Assembly: GCF_000195635.1 (NCBI RefSeq)
Contig: NZ_GL882606.1
Location: forward strand, 62,001 to 126,000
Direction of reading: 5' to 3'
Origin: Bacteroides fluxus YIT 12057
Lineage (GTDB): Bacteria > Bacteroidota > Bacteroidia > Bacteroidales > Bacteroidaceae
Length of the DNA stretch: 64,000 bases
In this document: piece after piece, positions 19,501 to 27,762 of the stretch
Position numbering within the stretch: the first letter of the stretch is position 1
How the letters are laid out: each line of letters opens with the position of its first letter
The notes under the pieces: generated by a model
Databases searched by the model: none
Seen by the model: the letters and a program-made list of their open reading frames with translations, nothing else
Told to the model about the DNA's origin: nothing
Program-made: the position numbers and the translations under genes

Positions 19501-20080
19501 TTATTGTTTGAGATTGGTATCCGATGAAAGAAACCAGAAGTGCTCCGTCACCCGATACTTGCAGGGTAAAATTCCCATCGATGTCTGTAATGGCTCCATT
19601 GGTAGTTCCTTCCTCAGTGACCGTTGCACCGATAACCGGTTCACCGGCATCATCTACCACCTGTCCTTTCAGCGTTTTCCGGGATTGGGATTTTCCGGCT
19701 TGCTTCGGATCTTTGCCGTGCATAAGGACGATGTGGTTTCCTTCTGTTTTCCAGGTGACGGAAGACTCTGCAAACAACTGCGCCAGTATCTCCGACACCG
19801 GTTTGTTCTGTACGGAAATGGTTTTGAGCTTCTTTACGTCCACGTCCTTCTTATAGATAAACAAATAGTCTGTCTGCGATTCTATATCGTTCAATATAGA
19901 CTCTATCCGGACATTCTTCTGATTGATCGTTACTTTGGCGTTCTGTGCGTACGCACCTTCTGCCATTAGAGTCAAGCTGCTGAAGCATAAGCAAAATGCA
20001 GATTTTCTTGCGAATCTAAACAAATGTTTAAATTTGAAACTTTCAAGGTCGTGAAAGTCCAACATAGGAATGTTTTTCAT
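16514..20080 (-). pseudogene. SusC/RagA TonB-linked outer-membrane transporter, interrupted by one in-frame TGA
   Basis: Two same-frame pieces (809 and 377 residues) are separated only by TGA at 17653-17651 and one CTG codon. Read through, they give a complete SusC of about 1,188 residues. A signal region precedes an STN domain (about residues 50-118, IDIES-type NVRIESILNDIESQTDYL), a carboxypeptidase-like domain (TLKGQVVDDAGEPVIGATV), the TonB box DEVVVIGFG, the plug and the barrel. The barrel ends in LSFGLNITL. TGA replaces what is probably Trp in SNGY-W-LMNGKRP. The STN domain fits signalling to FecR. As read, the barrel is truncated and should be non-functional, unless the stop is a base-calling error or the population is mixed. 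Confidence 0.9.
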
Positions 20081-20241
20081 ACCTTTGTGAAATAAGTTAT
20101 TAATACGATTTTGTTAATAAGATTGTGTTAATCAAAAGTCGATGGGTGGGGCAACATCTATCGGCTTATTGTTTTATAGGTTTTACTTCTTAATATGAAA
20201 TGCCATAAAAATAAGAGTTTAAAGGTTTATAAATTTAGAGG

Positions 20242-21189
20242 TCAGTTGATATCAATTTTGTTCTCTTCTACGTTTCTTTTGTAGGTGAAGTCCACGTTTG
20301 TTTGCAGGACGCGCAATATATAATCCAGTCCTTCGGCTATACGGAATTTTCCGGTTAGCATGACTTTTTCTATTTCCCGGTTGTGTATGCTGATACTCAA
20401 GTCGAAATATTTTTCCAGATCTTTCATTATATCAGCCAAAGGCTTGTCACGGAAGCAGTACAGTCCTTCTTTCCAGCGGTACATGTTATAGTCATCTATG
20501 TTGCTGACTGTCAATTTGCCGTTTTCTAATGTCGTTTTCTGGTTGGGAGCCAGTATTACGGATTGTGTTTCGTTTGACGGAGAGGCAACTTTCACTTTTC
20601 CTTGCATCAGAGAAGTTTCAAAAAAATCTTTTTTGGAATAAGCCTCTACATTGAATTTAGTACCCAATACTTCCACGTCCATTGCATAGGTATGTACGAC
20701 AAACGGGCATTTCTCGTTATGTACAACCTCAAAATAAGCTTCACCATCCAGTATTATTTCACGTTTGCCTTTCATGAAAGAAATGGGGTAACGTATGGTG
20801 GTTCCGGCATTCAACCAAACGTCCGTTCCATCGGGCAAGATAACATTGGCACGCTGCCCGGAAGGAACGGTGACAGTCTGCATGGCTGAATCTGTATAAT
20901 TATTACCTATTGAAAGAAAAGTAGCTGTAATGCAGACCGTCACTGTTATAACCGCAGCTATTTTCATAAATTCCCGGACGAAGGACTTATGAATACTTCT
21001 ACGGGGGGATGTTGTCTTTTTCTTGTCCGGATTGGGAGATGCCAATACCTGCATCGCATCGAACAGCTTCCGCTCTTTGTACAACAAATCACGGTTTGCG
21101 TCAGAAAGTTCGGACCATTGTTTTATTTCCTTCATTTCTTCTATCGATGCGCGTCTTTCGAAAAAGCGGTATAACAAATCTTTATCCAT
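20242..21189 (-). CDS. FecR-type anti-sigma factor
   Basis: A 315-residue inner-membrane regulator. The cytoplasmic N-terminus (about residues 1-80) would bind an ECF sigma. One membrane helix follows near residues 83-103 (MKIAAVITVTVCITATFLSIG), then a periplasmic FecR domain (VTVPSGQRANVILPDGTDVWLNAGTT) and a C-terminal DUF4974 domain (FRDKPLADIMKDLEKYFDLSI). It heads the PUL, 161 bases before susC, whose STN domain is its expected partner. In most such PULs an ECF sigma gene lies directly upstream. Here the next gene upstream is folB, so the sigma must be elsewhere, perhaps the gene at 8,287. Confidence 0.94.
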   Translation of the reverse strand: MDKDLLYRFFERRASIEEMKEIKQWSELSDANRDLLYKERKLFDAMQVLASPNPDKKKTTSPRRSIHKSFVREFMKIAAVITVTVCITATFLSIGNNYTDSAMQTVTVPSGQRANVILPDGTDVWLNAGTTIRYPISFMKGKREIILDGEAYFEVVHNEKCPFVVHTYAMDVEVLGTKFNVEAYSKKDFFETSLMQGKVKVASPSNETQSVILAPNQKTTLENGKLTVSNIDDYNMYRWKEGLYCFRDKPLADIMKDLEKYFDLSISIHNREIEKVMLTGKFRIAEGLDYILRVLQTNVDFTYKRNVEENKIDIN

Positions 21190-21336
21190 AATATTTTTCC
21201 TTTTTCTACTATAATAGCGGATAAGGACAAGGTACCCCTAGTGACAAAAGCACTTTTTTTCAGAAATGTTGTAAGATGTAATGCCGATGGTCTGAAATGT
21301 GCGTATGTCTTGTCCAAATTGGGCGAAAACAAAATT

Positions 21337-21705
21337 TTATAGAATAGGGCGGGAGAGGTGTATTTCTATTCCGGCTGCTTCTATGTCGGCGCCCATCGGT
21401 GGGTTGCGCTTGGAAAGTGTGAACCTTATCTCTTCTATCTGAGGGAAGTCACTGAAAAGTCTGTCGATAATTCTTTTGCCGACATGTTCCAACAGTTTGG
21501 AAGGGACACTCATTTCCTTTTTGACCGTTTCGTAAACATCGGCATAACTGACGGTGTCGGCCACGTCATCCGTTTGCATAGCCTGCTGTATATTGACTTT
21601 AAGTTTCAGGTTGACAATGAATTCATTGCCGACTAACGTTTCTTGCTCGCCTACTCCGTGGTGGGCAAAGAAGCGCATACCATTAAGAAATATATGACTC
21701 TCCAT
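21337..21705 (-). CDS. folB: Dihydroneopterin aldolase
   Basis: A 122-residue enzyme of folate synthesis that cleaves 7,8-dihydroneopterin to 6-hydroxymethyldihydropterin and glycolaldehyde. The start MESHIFLNGMRFFAHHGVGEQE and the later VSYADVYETVKKEM and FTLSKRNPPMGADIEAAGIE match FolB. ATG 21705 is chosen because the -7 box at 21743-21750 leaves a short leader; the longer frame to 21777 would overlap the promoter. It appears monocistronic. Confidence 0.93.
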   Translation of the reverse strand: MESHIFLNGMRFFAHHGVGEQETLVGNEFIVNLKLKVNIQQAMQTDDVADTVSYADVYETVKKEMSVPSKLLEHVGKRIIDRLFSDFPQIEEIRFTLSKRNPPMGADIEAAGIEIHLSRPIL

Positions 21706-21742
21706 TATTATGTTAAAATTTATATTATAACTTGTCGGGAAA

Positions 21743-21750
21743 CAAAAGTA
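21743..21750 (-). promoter_or_regulatory. Predicted -7 element for folB
   Basis: TACTTTTG on the minus strand, 38 bases before the folB ATG. Confidence 0.6.
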
Positions 21751-22010
21751 AGTTTTACTTCTTAGTTGGCAAAGCAAAACATATAGTTTCTTTAGAGGTC
21801 GTCAGTAATGGGTATTGATTGTGCCGTTTGGTTTCTGAATATACCGACTATGAGGTATTGCCGTGATGTGTTGCATGCGGTAACTTTGTAAAAAAGAGCA
21901 AACAAACGTTGCTGATACAAAAATGTAAGTCCTTTTTGATTAGGATTGGAAAATAATGTAAAAAAGGATATATATCAATCAATAAATATCTCATAAATAA
22001 ATAGTTACAG
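21751..22010 (+). promoter_or_regulatory. Divergent intergenic region with promoter for the TonB-receptor operon
   Basis: A plus-strand TAACTTTG at 21891-21898 is the best -7 box, giving a leader of about 105 bases. The leader holds a CCTTTTT/AAAAAGG inverted repeat (about 21933-21968). No riboswitch or Fur-like operator is recognised. Confidence 0.45.
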
Positions 22011-24866
22011 ATGAAATTAAATGCAAGAATGAATGTGGAGAAAGTGGCTGTCATGCTGCTTTTTGCAGGTCTATGGATCGTTTCTTCAGCCAAGGCCCAA
22101 ACGCCTGATAGAGTAGATGTACATGGTACCATTTATGAACTGGAAGGGACAAAAATGTTGCCGCTGGATTTCGCGACTGTTTCGTTTCCTGACTATGCTA
22201 TTGGAACAACCAGTAGGAATAAGGGGCGTTATATATTTAAGAACGTGCCGGTAGGCAAAGCACGGATGAGGGTTCAGTTTTTGGGTAAACTCCAGATTGA
22301 CGTTGTGGTGGATGTCAGAGGAGATATGGAGCCGTTGGACTTCACAATGAAAAATGAGGATTTCAAAATTAAGGAAATCATTGTTACCGCACAAAACAAT
22401 CAGGCGGGAAATTCTACATCCTCCAGAATAGCGCGTACGGCCATAGACCATGTGCAGGCGACAAGTTTGTATGACTTGATGGCTTTGATGCCTGGAGGGC
22501 TTTCTTCGGAACCCAATCTGGACAATGCCCGGCAGATCAACATACGCCAGGTCTCGGATGCGACAAAAGTCTCGAATTTCAATGCGTTGGGTACAGCCAT
22601 TATCAGAGATGGAGCTCCCGTTTCGAACAATTCGAACCTGCAGGCTATGAGCCCTACGGTGGGTGGGCAGGCGGTTGCTTTGTCGGGTGGATCATCACCT
22701 GCAGGAGGATTGGATGTACGCAGTATCGGCACAGAGAATATAGAGTCGGTGGAGATTATCCGTGGAATCCCGTCTGTGGAATACGGTGACCTTACTTCCG
22801 GAGCCGTTATCATCAACGCTAAAGCAGGGCGTGAACCTTTGCGTATCAATGCGAAGGCCAATCCAAAAGTGTATCAGGCTTCTCTGGCTACAGGCTTTAC
22901 ATTAGGTGAAAATAAGGGAGCGCTGAATGTCAGTGGTGATTATGCTTATAATATTTCCAATCCTACGCAGTCTTACCGGCACTACCAGAGACTTTCTGCA
23001 AGGGTGATGTATTCTAATGTTTTTCTCAACAACAAGTTACGCAGCAACACCTCGCTTAACTTTATCTATGGTAAAGACCAGCGTGACCGTAATCCGGATG
23101 ATGAAATAACAAAGACTGCTTCGCGCGGCGAGGATGTGGGTGTGACGCTCAATACTAATGGTTCGTGGAACATTGACAAAGGGTGGTTAAAGAATGTGCG
23201 TTATGTCGTTTCGGGTACTTATACAGGTAAAAGTAGTTATTACCAGCAGGTTTATTCTTCGGCCAATGCTCCATATTCCATGACTACTGCGGATGGAACG
23301 GTTCTTTCCAATATTCCCGGCCGGCATGTCTATGATGCCGGGGGAAATGAGATTACCCGTTTCGGTGATGCTGATGTGCAGAATTATGCCATTTATCTTC
23401 CCAGTAGCTATTTGGGACATTATAATATTGACAGCAGAGAGATTAATGTCTATGCCAAACTGGCTACGAATTTCTTCAAACAGGCCGGGCGTGTCAACAA
23501 TAGAATGTTGGTCGGTGCAGATTTCAGGTCGGACGGCAATATGGGTAACGGAAAAACTTATGATCCGTCCGCTCCGCCCTATAGAAATCTAAGTCAGAAC
23601 AACGCCACTTTCCGTCCCCGTTCATACAGGGACATCCCTTTCATCAACCAGCTCGGTCTTTTTGCCGAAGAGAACTTCAACTGGCGGATCGGTTTGCGGA
23701 TGCTTAATATTCAGGCTGGCGTGCGCTATGACCATGTGTCTGTAGTGAAAGGAACACTGTCACCGCGTATAAATGCATCTTTCGACTTGGTGCCGAATCT
23801 GTTCACTATCCGCGGGGGATATGGCATTACGGCGAAGATGCCTACTCTGCTTTATCTGTACCCGGAAAAGGCCTATTTTGAATACGTCAACGTCAACGAA
23901 CTTGCCAATGAGAGAATAGCTGAAAACGAACGCATGTTCATTACTACTACAAAAGTGTATAATGCGGAAAACAAGGACTTGAAGATTGCCAGAAACTATA
24001 AGGCGGAACTTGGGTTTGACGTGCATGCGGGAAAAGTAAATTTGGCGGTGACTGCTTTTTCTGAGCGCCTGAAGAATGGGTATTCTTTGGATGCGGGGTT
24101 CAATACCTTCAAGCCTTTTATGTATAACGAGTATGGCCGCGATGAAGATAATCAACTGGTGTTGACAGGTAGCCATCCGGTACTGTCCAAGTACTATGCA
24201 CCAGGCAATAATCTGTTTGTCAATACGAAAGGAGTTGAATTTGACTTGAATCTGGGACGTATTGATGCTATCCGCACTTCTTTCTTGTTGAATGGTGCCT
24301 GGATGTGTACTGAAAGTTATACCAATGGGTACAACTTTTATGACAACAGCGGGAGTGGAGCTTCGCAGAGGAAGCATGTAGCCATTTATGAGCCGAAGAG
24401 CTCTATAAGTCATGACCGGCAATTCTCTACTACGTTGCGGGCTACACACAACATTCCGAGTATTGGTTTTGTGGTGACATTGACTGCGCAAGCTGTATGG
24501 CAGCGGTCAAACTGGAGGACTTTTGGAAATGACTCCATTCCTATAGGATATATTTCAGTAGAGGATGCATCCGTAAATATGTTCAAGCCGGGACAGTACA
24601 CTACGGCAGAGGCTGTGAAAGAGGCCGGATACGGGTATATGTTACAGAATGTATCGCATTCTGATGCCATCAAGGAGTCTTATTCGCCTTTTTTCTGTTT
24701 CAACATCAATGTGACGAAAGAAATCAGTGATAATTTCCGTGTCTCCTTTTTCGCTAACAATATGTTCAGAAGTTATCCACGAAAGGAGTCCAAGCGTTCT
24801 CCGGGTACTTACATTACTATGAACAACCGCTTTTATTTCGGTTTGGAATTAGCGCTCACCTTATAA
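22011..24866 (+). CDS. TonB-dependent outer-membrane receptor
   Basis: A 951-residue receptor importing an unknown ligand across the outer membrane with TonB energy. A signal peptide (KVAVMLLFAGLWIVSSAKAQ) precedes a carboxypeptidase-regulatory-like domain (about residues 38-115). The TonB-box region KIKEIIVTAQNN and a plug domain (ATSLYDLMALMPGG, VEIIRGIPSVEYGDLTSGAVII) follow, then a 22-strand-type barrel ending MNNRFYFGLELALTL. It is not a SusC: no SusD follows and the motifs are siderophore/heme-receptor-like. It is the first of four genes that also encode a DUF4876 lipoprotein, a second barrel and a C25 protease. The ligand cannot be told. Confidence 0.92.
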   Translation: MKLNARMNVEKVAVMLLFAGLWIVSSAKAQTPDRVDVHGTIYELEGTKMLPLDFATVSFPDYAIGTTSRNKGRYIFKNVPVGKARMRVQFLGKLQIDVVVDVRGDMEPLDFTMKNEDFKIKEIIVTAQNNQAGNSTSSRIARTAIDHVQATSLYDLMALMPGGLSSEPNLDNARQINIRQVSDATKVSNFNALGTAIIRDGAPVSNNSNLQAMSPTVGGQAVALSGGSSPAGGLDVRSIGTENIESVEIIRGIPSVEYGDLTSGAVIINAKAGREPLRINAKANPKVYQASLATGFTLGENKGALNVSGDYAYNISNPTQSYRHYQRLSARVMYSNVFLNNKLRSNTSLNFIYGKDQRDRNPDDEITKTASRGEDVGVTLNTNGSWNIDKGWLKNVRYVVSGTYTGKSSYYQQVYSSANAPYSMTTADGTVLSNIPGRHVYDAGGNEITRFGDADVQNYAIYLPSSYLGHYNIDSREINVYAKLATNFFKQAGRVNNRMLVGADFRSDGNMGNGKTYDPSAPPYRNLSQNNATFRPRSYRDIPFINQLGLFAEENFNWRIGLRMLNIQAGVRYDHVSVVKGTLSPRINASFDLVPNLFTIRGGYGITAKMPTLLYLYPEKAYFEYVNVNELANERIAENERMFITTTKVYNAENKDLKIARNYKAELGFDVHAGKVNLAVTAFSERLKNGYSLDAGFNTFKPFMYNEYGRDEDNQLVLTGSHPVLSKYYAPGNNLFVNTKGVEFDLNLGRIDAIRTSFLLNGAWMCTESYTNGYNFYDNSGSGASQRKHVAIYEPKSSISHDRQFSTTLRATHNIPSIGFVVTLTAQAVWQRSNWRTFGNDSIPIGYISVEDASVNMFKPGQYTTAEAVKEAGYGYMLQNVSHSDAIKESYSPFFCFNINVTKEISDNFRVSFFANNMFRSYPRKESKRSPGTYITMNNRFYFGLELALTL

Positions 24867-24876
24867 AGAATAGATT

Positions 24877-26142
24877 ATGAAGAAATATACGATTATTTTT
24901 GTTTTGACGGCGCTGGCATTGGTGTCGTGCGAGCAGTTCAGAGAAGCCAATGATGCGGAAAATATAGCTCCTATCAGCGTATCTGTAAAACTGCGGCTGG
25001 AAATGGAAAACTTGACGTTGGCTGAAGATTTGCTTGTCAAGTTCGACAACTATAATGAAGGGCTGCATCTGGAAAAAGGGTTTAGGAGTGAAAATGTACA
25101 GGTGGACGGTATTGTGCCGGGAATCTACACCATCAGCGTCTCCGGAGTGGCTACTGACCGGGAAGGGGGTGAATACTATTTGAACGGTAATTTGGTGAAT
25201 AGAGCCTTGTTTGACAACGGGACTTCTCTGGAACTGCCGTTGAAAGGTCTCAAAATAAGTCCGTTAGTGTTCAAGGAGATTTATTATGCCGGTTCAAGGA
25301 CTCCCTTGAATGCGGCTTACTTCCGTGACCAGTTCTACGAGATTTACAATAATTCTGCAGAAACCCAGTATTTGGACGGCATTTACTTCGCCAATCTTAC
25401 TCCGGGCAAGGCTACCACCTCTTTGCCTCTTTGGCCGGAAGAGGACGGTGACGACTATGTTTACGCTGAACGTGTGTGGAAATTTCCGGGTAATGGCAAG
25501 GAGTATCCGTTAGCATCCGGCGAATCGTGTGTTATTGCCCAGTTTGCCGCCAATCATAAGTTACAGCAGTATAATCCTGATTCTCCGGTAGATTGCAGCT
25601 CGTCCGAATTTGAGTTTAATATGAACAATCCCAATTTTCCCGACCAGCCCGCCATAGATATGGTTCATGTGTTTTATAATGGCAAAAGTGAGATAGGAAG
25701 GATACCGCAATACCTCACTTCTGTTTTTGGAGGAGCATACGTGCTGTTTAAGGTAGCGGAGGGTGATACATGGGATCCGGTAAATGACCTGTCCATGAAA
25801 ACGACGGATTTGAGAAAGCCTAACAGTAAGAACTTTTATGCGAAGATTCCTGTCAGATATGTGCTGGATGCGGTGGAAGCCATTGATAACGAGTCGATGG
25901 TCAATGCAAAGCGGATACCGGCCGTTCTTGATGCGGGGCTTACCTATGTCGGTGCCACTTATTGCGGTTTGGGTGTGGCGCGCAAACCGTCTATGAATGA
26001 GAACGGTGAATTTCTGAGGAGAGAGAATGGGGCTTTGATTTTTCAGGATGGCAACAACAGTACGGATGATTTCGAGAAAAAGGTGGTTCCGGAGTTAAGA
26101 AGATATGGTACGGGGATGCCGTCGTGGAATCATAGTAAATAA
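24877..26142 (+). CDS. DUF4876-family lipoprotein
   Basis: A 421-residue predicted surface lipoprotein. Its signal MKKYTIIFVLTALALVSC ends at Cys 18. An N-terminal beta-rich domain (ISVSVKLRLEMENLTLAEDLLVKF) resembles a carboxypeptidase-regulatory or Ig-like fold. The larger C-terminal part (LVFKEIYYAGSRTPLNAAYFRDQFYEIYNNS) looks like the lamin-tail-type beta sandwich found in DUF4876 proteins. It starts 10 bases after the receptor gene. By position it is a likely receptor partner that captures ligand at the surface. Family assignment is from memory of the sequence pattern. Confidence 0.75.
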   Translation: MKKYTIIFVLTALALVSCEQFREANDAENIAPISVSVKLRLEMENLTLAEDLLVKFDNYNEGLHLEKGFRSENVQVDGIVPGIYTISVSGVATDREGGEYYLNGNLVNRALFDNGTSLELPLKGLKISPLVFKEIYYAGSRTPLNAAYFRDQFYEIYNNSAETQYLDGIYFANLTPGKATTSLPLWPEEDGDDYVYAERVWKFPGNGKEYPLASGESCVIAQFAANHKLQQYNPDSPVDCSSSEFEFNMNNPNFPDQPAIDMVHVFYNGKSEIGRIPQYLTSVFGGAYVLFKVAEGDTWDPVNDLSMKTTDLRKPNSKNFYAKIPVRYVLDAVEAIDNESMVNAKRIPAVLDAGLTYVGATYCGLGVARKPSMNENGEFLRRENGALIFQDGNNSTDDFEKKVVPELRRYGTGMPSWNHSK

Positions 26143-26177
26143 TAGGTTGAACTACATATTTAGAACAGAAAGATATT

Positions 26178-27731
26178 ATGAGAAGAAATATAGCAAGAGG
26201 ATTAGGTATCCTTTCATTAGTCTGGCTTTCGGGAACATCACTCCATGCGCAGGGATTCTCTCCGGCAGGCATGGAGTCGCTGATGCAGCAAAAATTGTGG
26301 TTCTACTCGCGGAATGCCGCCGGAACAGTGTTTGATGATACACGGAATTATTCGAATGTAAAAGTTGGGTATGGCATGGAAAGGGGCGACTTTCATCGTC
26401 CGCAGGAGGGGGAAGACACCAGACACTTGAATGTAAGCAGTGAAGGTTTCCTGAATTTGAGGGATGCTTATGTATGGGGAGAGTTCTCTTTTGAGCAAAG
26501 GAATGTACATGATGCCGGATATAACGCCTCCGTCACGGATCCTTTCAGGGGGATGCCCTATTATGTAGTCGATTCACATCTTAGCAAGTGGAGGAGCCAG
26601 TACTATAATCTGAGATTCCGGGCAGCTACTCCTTTGTACTGGAACAAAGTGGCGTTTGGACTCGAGGGAACATATGTTGCTTCCATTGCAACCAAGCAGA
26701 GAGATCCCAGGGCAGATACTCGTTTCTATACATTGGAGCTTGTGCCGGGCATTACTTATAATATCAATGGAAAACATAAATTGGGCGGGAATTTTGAATA
26801 TGCATCCATCAAAGAGGATTCCCGTATGAGCAATGCCAACAATTATGTTGACCAGGATTATTATGAGTTATATGGATTGGGCGTTGCTGTCAAGGGTATC
26901 GGCAGCGGACGGACTGCCAACTATTTTGGAAACCGGCTAGGCGGAGGGATACAGTATAATTATAATGTGCGGAAAGTTAATGTTTTGTTTGAAGGAACCT
27001 ATACAGTGAAGGTAGAGAATGTGGAAGTTTCCTTTGATGATCCCAGGAAAGATGCGAGCGTCAAAGAGCGGGTGGCGCAGGCTGCCTTGAGCCTTTATGG
27101 TAGGGGAAACCGGTTTTCTCATTTTTTCAGGACCGGATATTATTATCGGCATATAGATGGTATCCAGTACGTGAGTCAGTATGACAACAGCGATTCGCAG
27201 AACGGCTGGATGGATTTGTATCATAGTATCCGTTCGACGTATCGACTTAAGGTGGCGTCTGCCGACTATTCTGTTTCAAAAAATAGGGGAGATGAGTATA
27301 GTTGGAAAGTGGATGTGGGTATCCGGTATAGAAAAAACAAGGATGAGTATCTGTTGCCCAATTCTCTCAAAGGGGCGGAAAATCTTTATTGGGGCTTATG
27401 CGGGAAGAGGAACTTGAGTATCGGCAATACGCATAACAGGCGTCTTCTGGTTAGTGCTGCTGCCGGATATAACAAGAACCTGTCCGGCAGTTACCGCTAT
27501 GGGGGCTCGCATGCCGATTATCTCACTGTGACGGAACTTGAAACGCAGGATGAGAACTATCTTATTTCCGACTTCTATCGGATAGGAGCGGATATAACCT
27601 ATTCGCAACAGTATAGTGCAGACAAGAAGACCCATATTTTTGCAAAAGCAGGCTTTGACTATGTGAAAACGTCTGATTATGGCTTTGACCATAGAAGCTA
27701 TATTACTTTTAGTATGGGGGTTAATTTTTAA
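26178..27731 (+). CDS. DUF6850-type outer-membrane beta-barrel protein
   Basis: A 517-residue protein with signal peptide MRRNIARGLGILSLVWLSGTSLHAQ, then alternating hydrophobic/aromatic strands throughout (YYNLRFRAATPLYWNKVAFGLEG is too long to be a helix and strand-like). It ends in a Phe (ITFSMGVNF), the classic outer-membrane barrel signature. No plug domain or TonB box is seen, so it is not itself a TonB receptor. It is third in the receptor operon, 35 bases after the DUF4876 gene. The DUF6850 label is a recollection of the pattern; function is unknown. Confidence 0.7.
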   Translation: MRRNIARGLGILSLVWLSGTSLHAQGFSPAGMESLMQQKLWFYSRNAAGTVFDDTRNYSNVKVGYGMERGDFHRPQEGEDTRHLNVSSEGFLNLRDAYVWGEFSFEQRNVHDAGYNASVTDPFRGMPYYVVDSHLSKWRSQYYNLRFRAATPLYWNKVAFGLEGTYVASIATKQRDPRADTRFYTLELVPGITYNINGKHKLGGNFEYASIKEDSRMSNANNYVDQDYYELYGLGVAVKGIGSGRTANYFGNRLGGGIQYNYNVRKVNVLFEGTYTVKVENVEVSFDDPRKDASVKERVAQAALSLYGRGNRFSHFFRTGYYYRHIDGIQYVSQYDNSDSQNGWMDLYHSIRSTYRLKVASADYSVSKNRGDEYSWKVDVGIRYRKNKDEYLLPNSLKGAENLYWGLCGKRNLSIGNTHNRRLLVSAAAGYNKNLSGSYRYGGSHADYLTVTELETQDENYLISDFYRIGADITYSQQYSADKKTHIFAKAGFDYVKTSDYGFDHRSYITFSMGVNF

Positions 27732-27762
27732 CATGTTTTCTAAACTAATAAATAACAGGGAA

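Noticed and set aside
21141..21332. Remnant of an ECF sigma gene upstream of fecR
   Set aside because: The minus-strand frame there shows no sigma region 2 or 4 motif.
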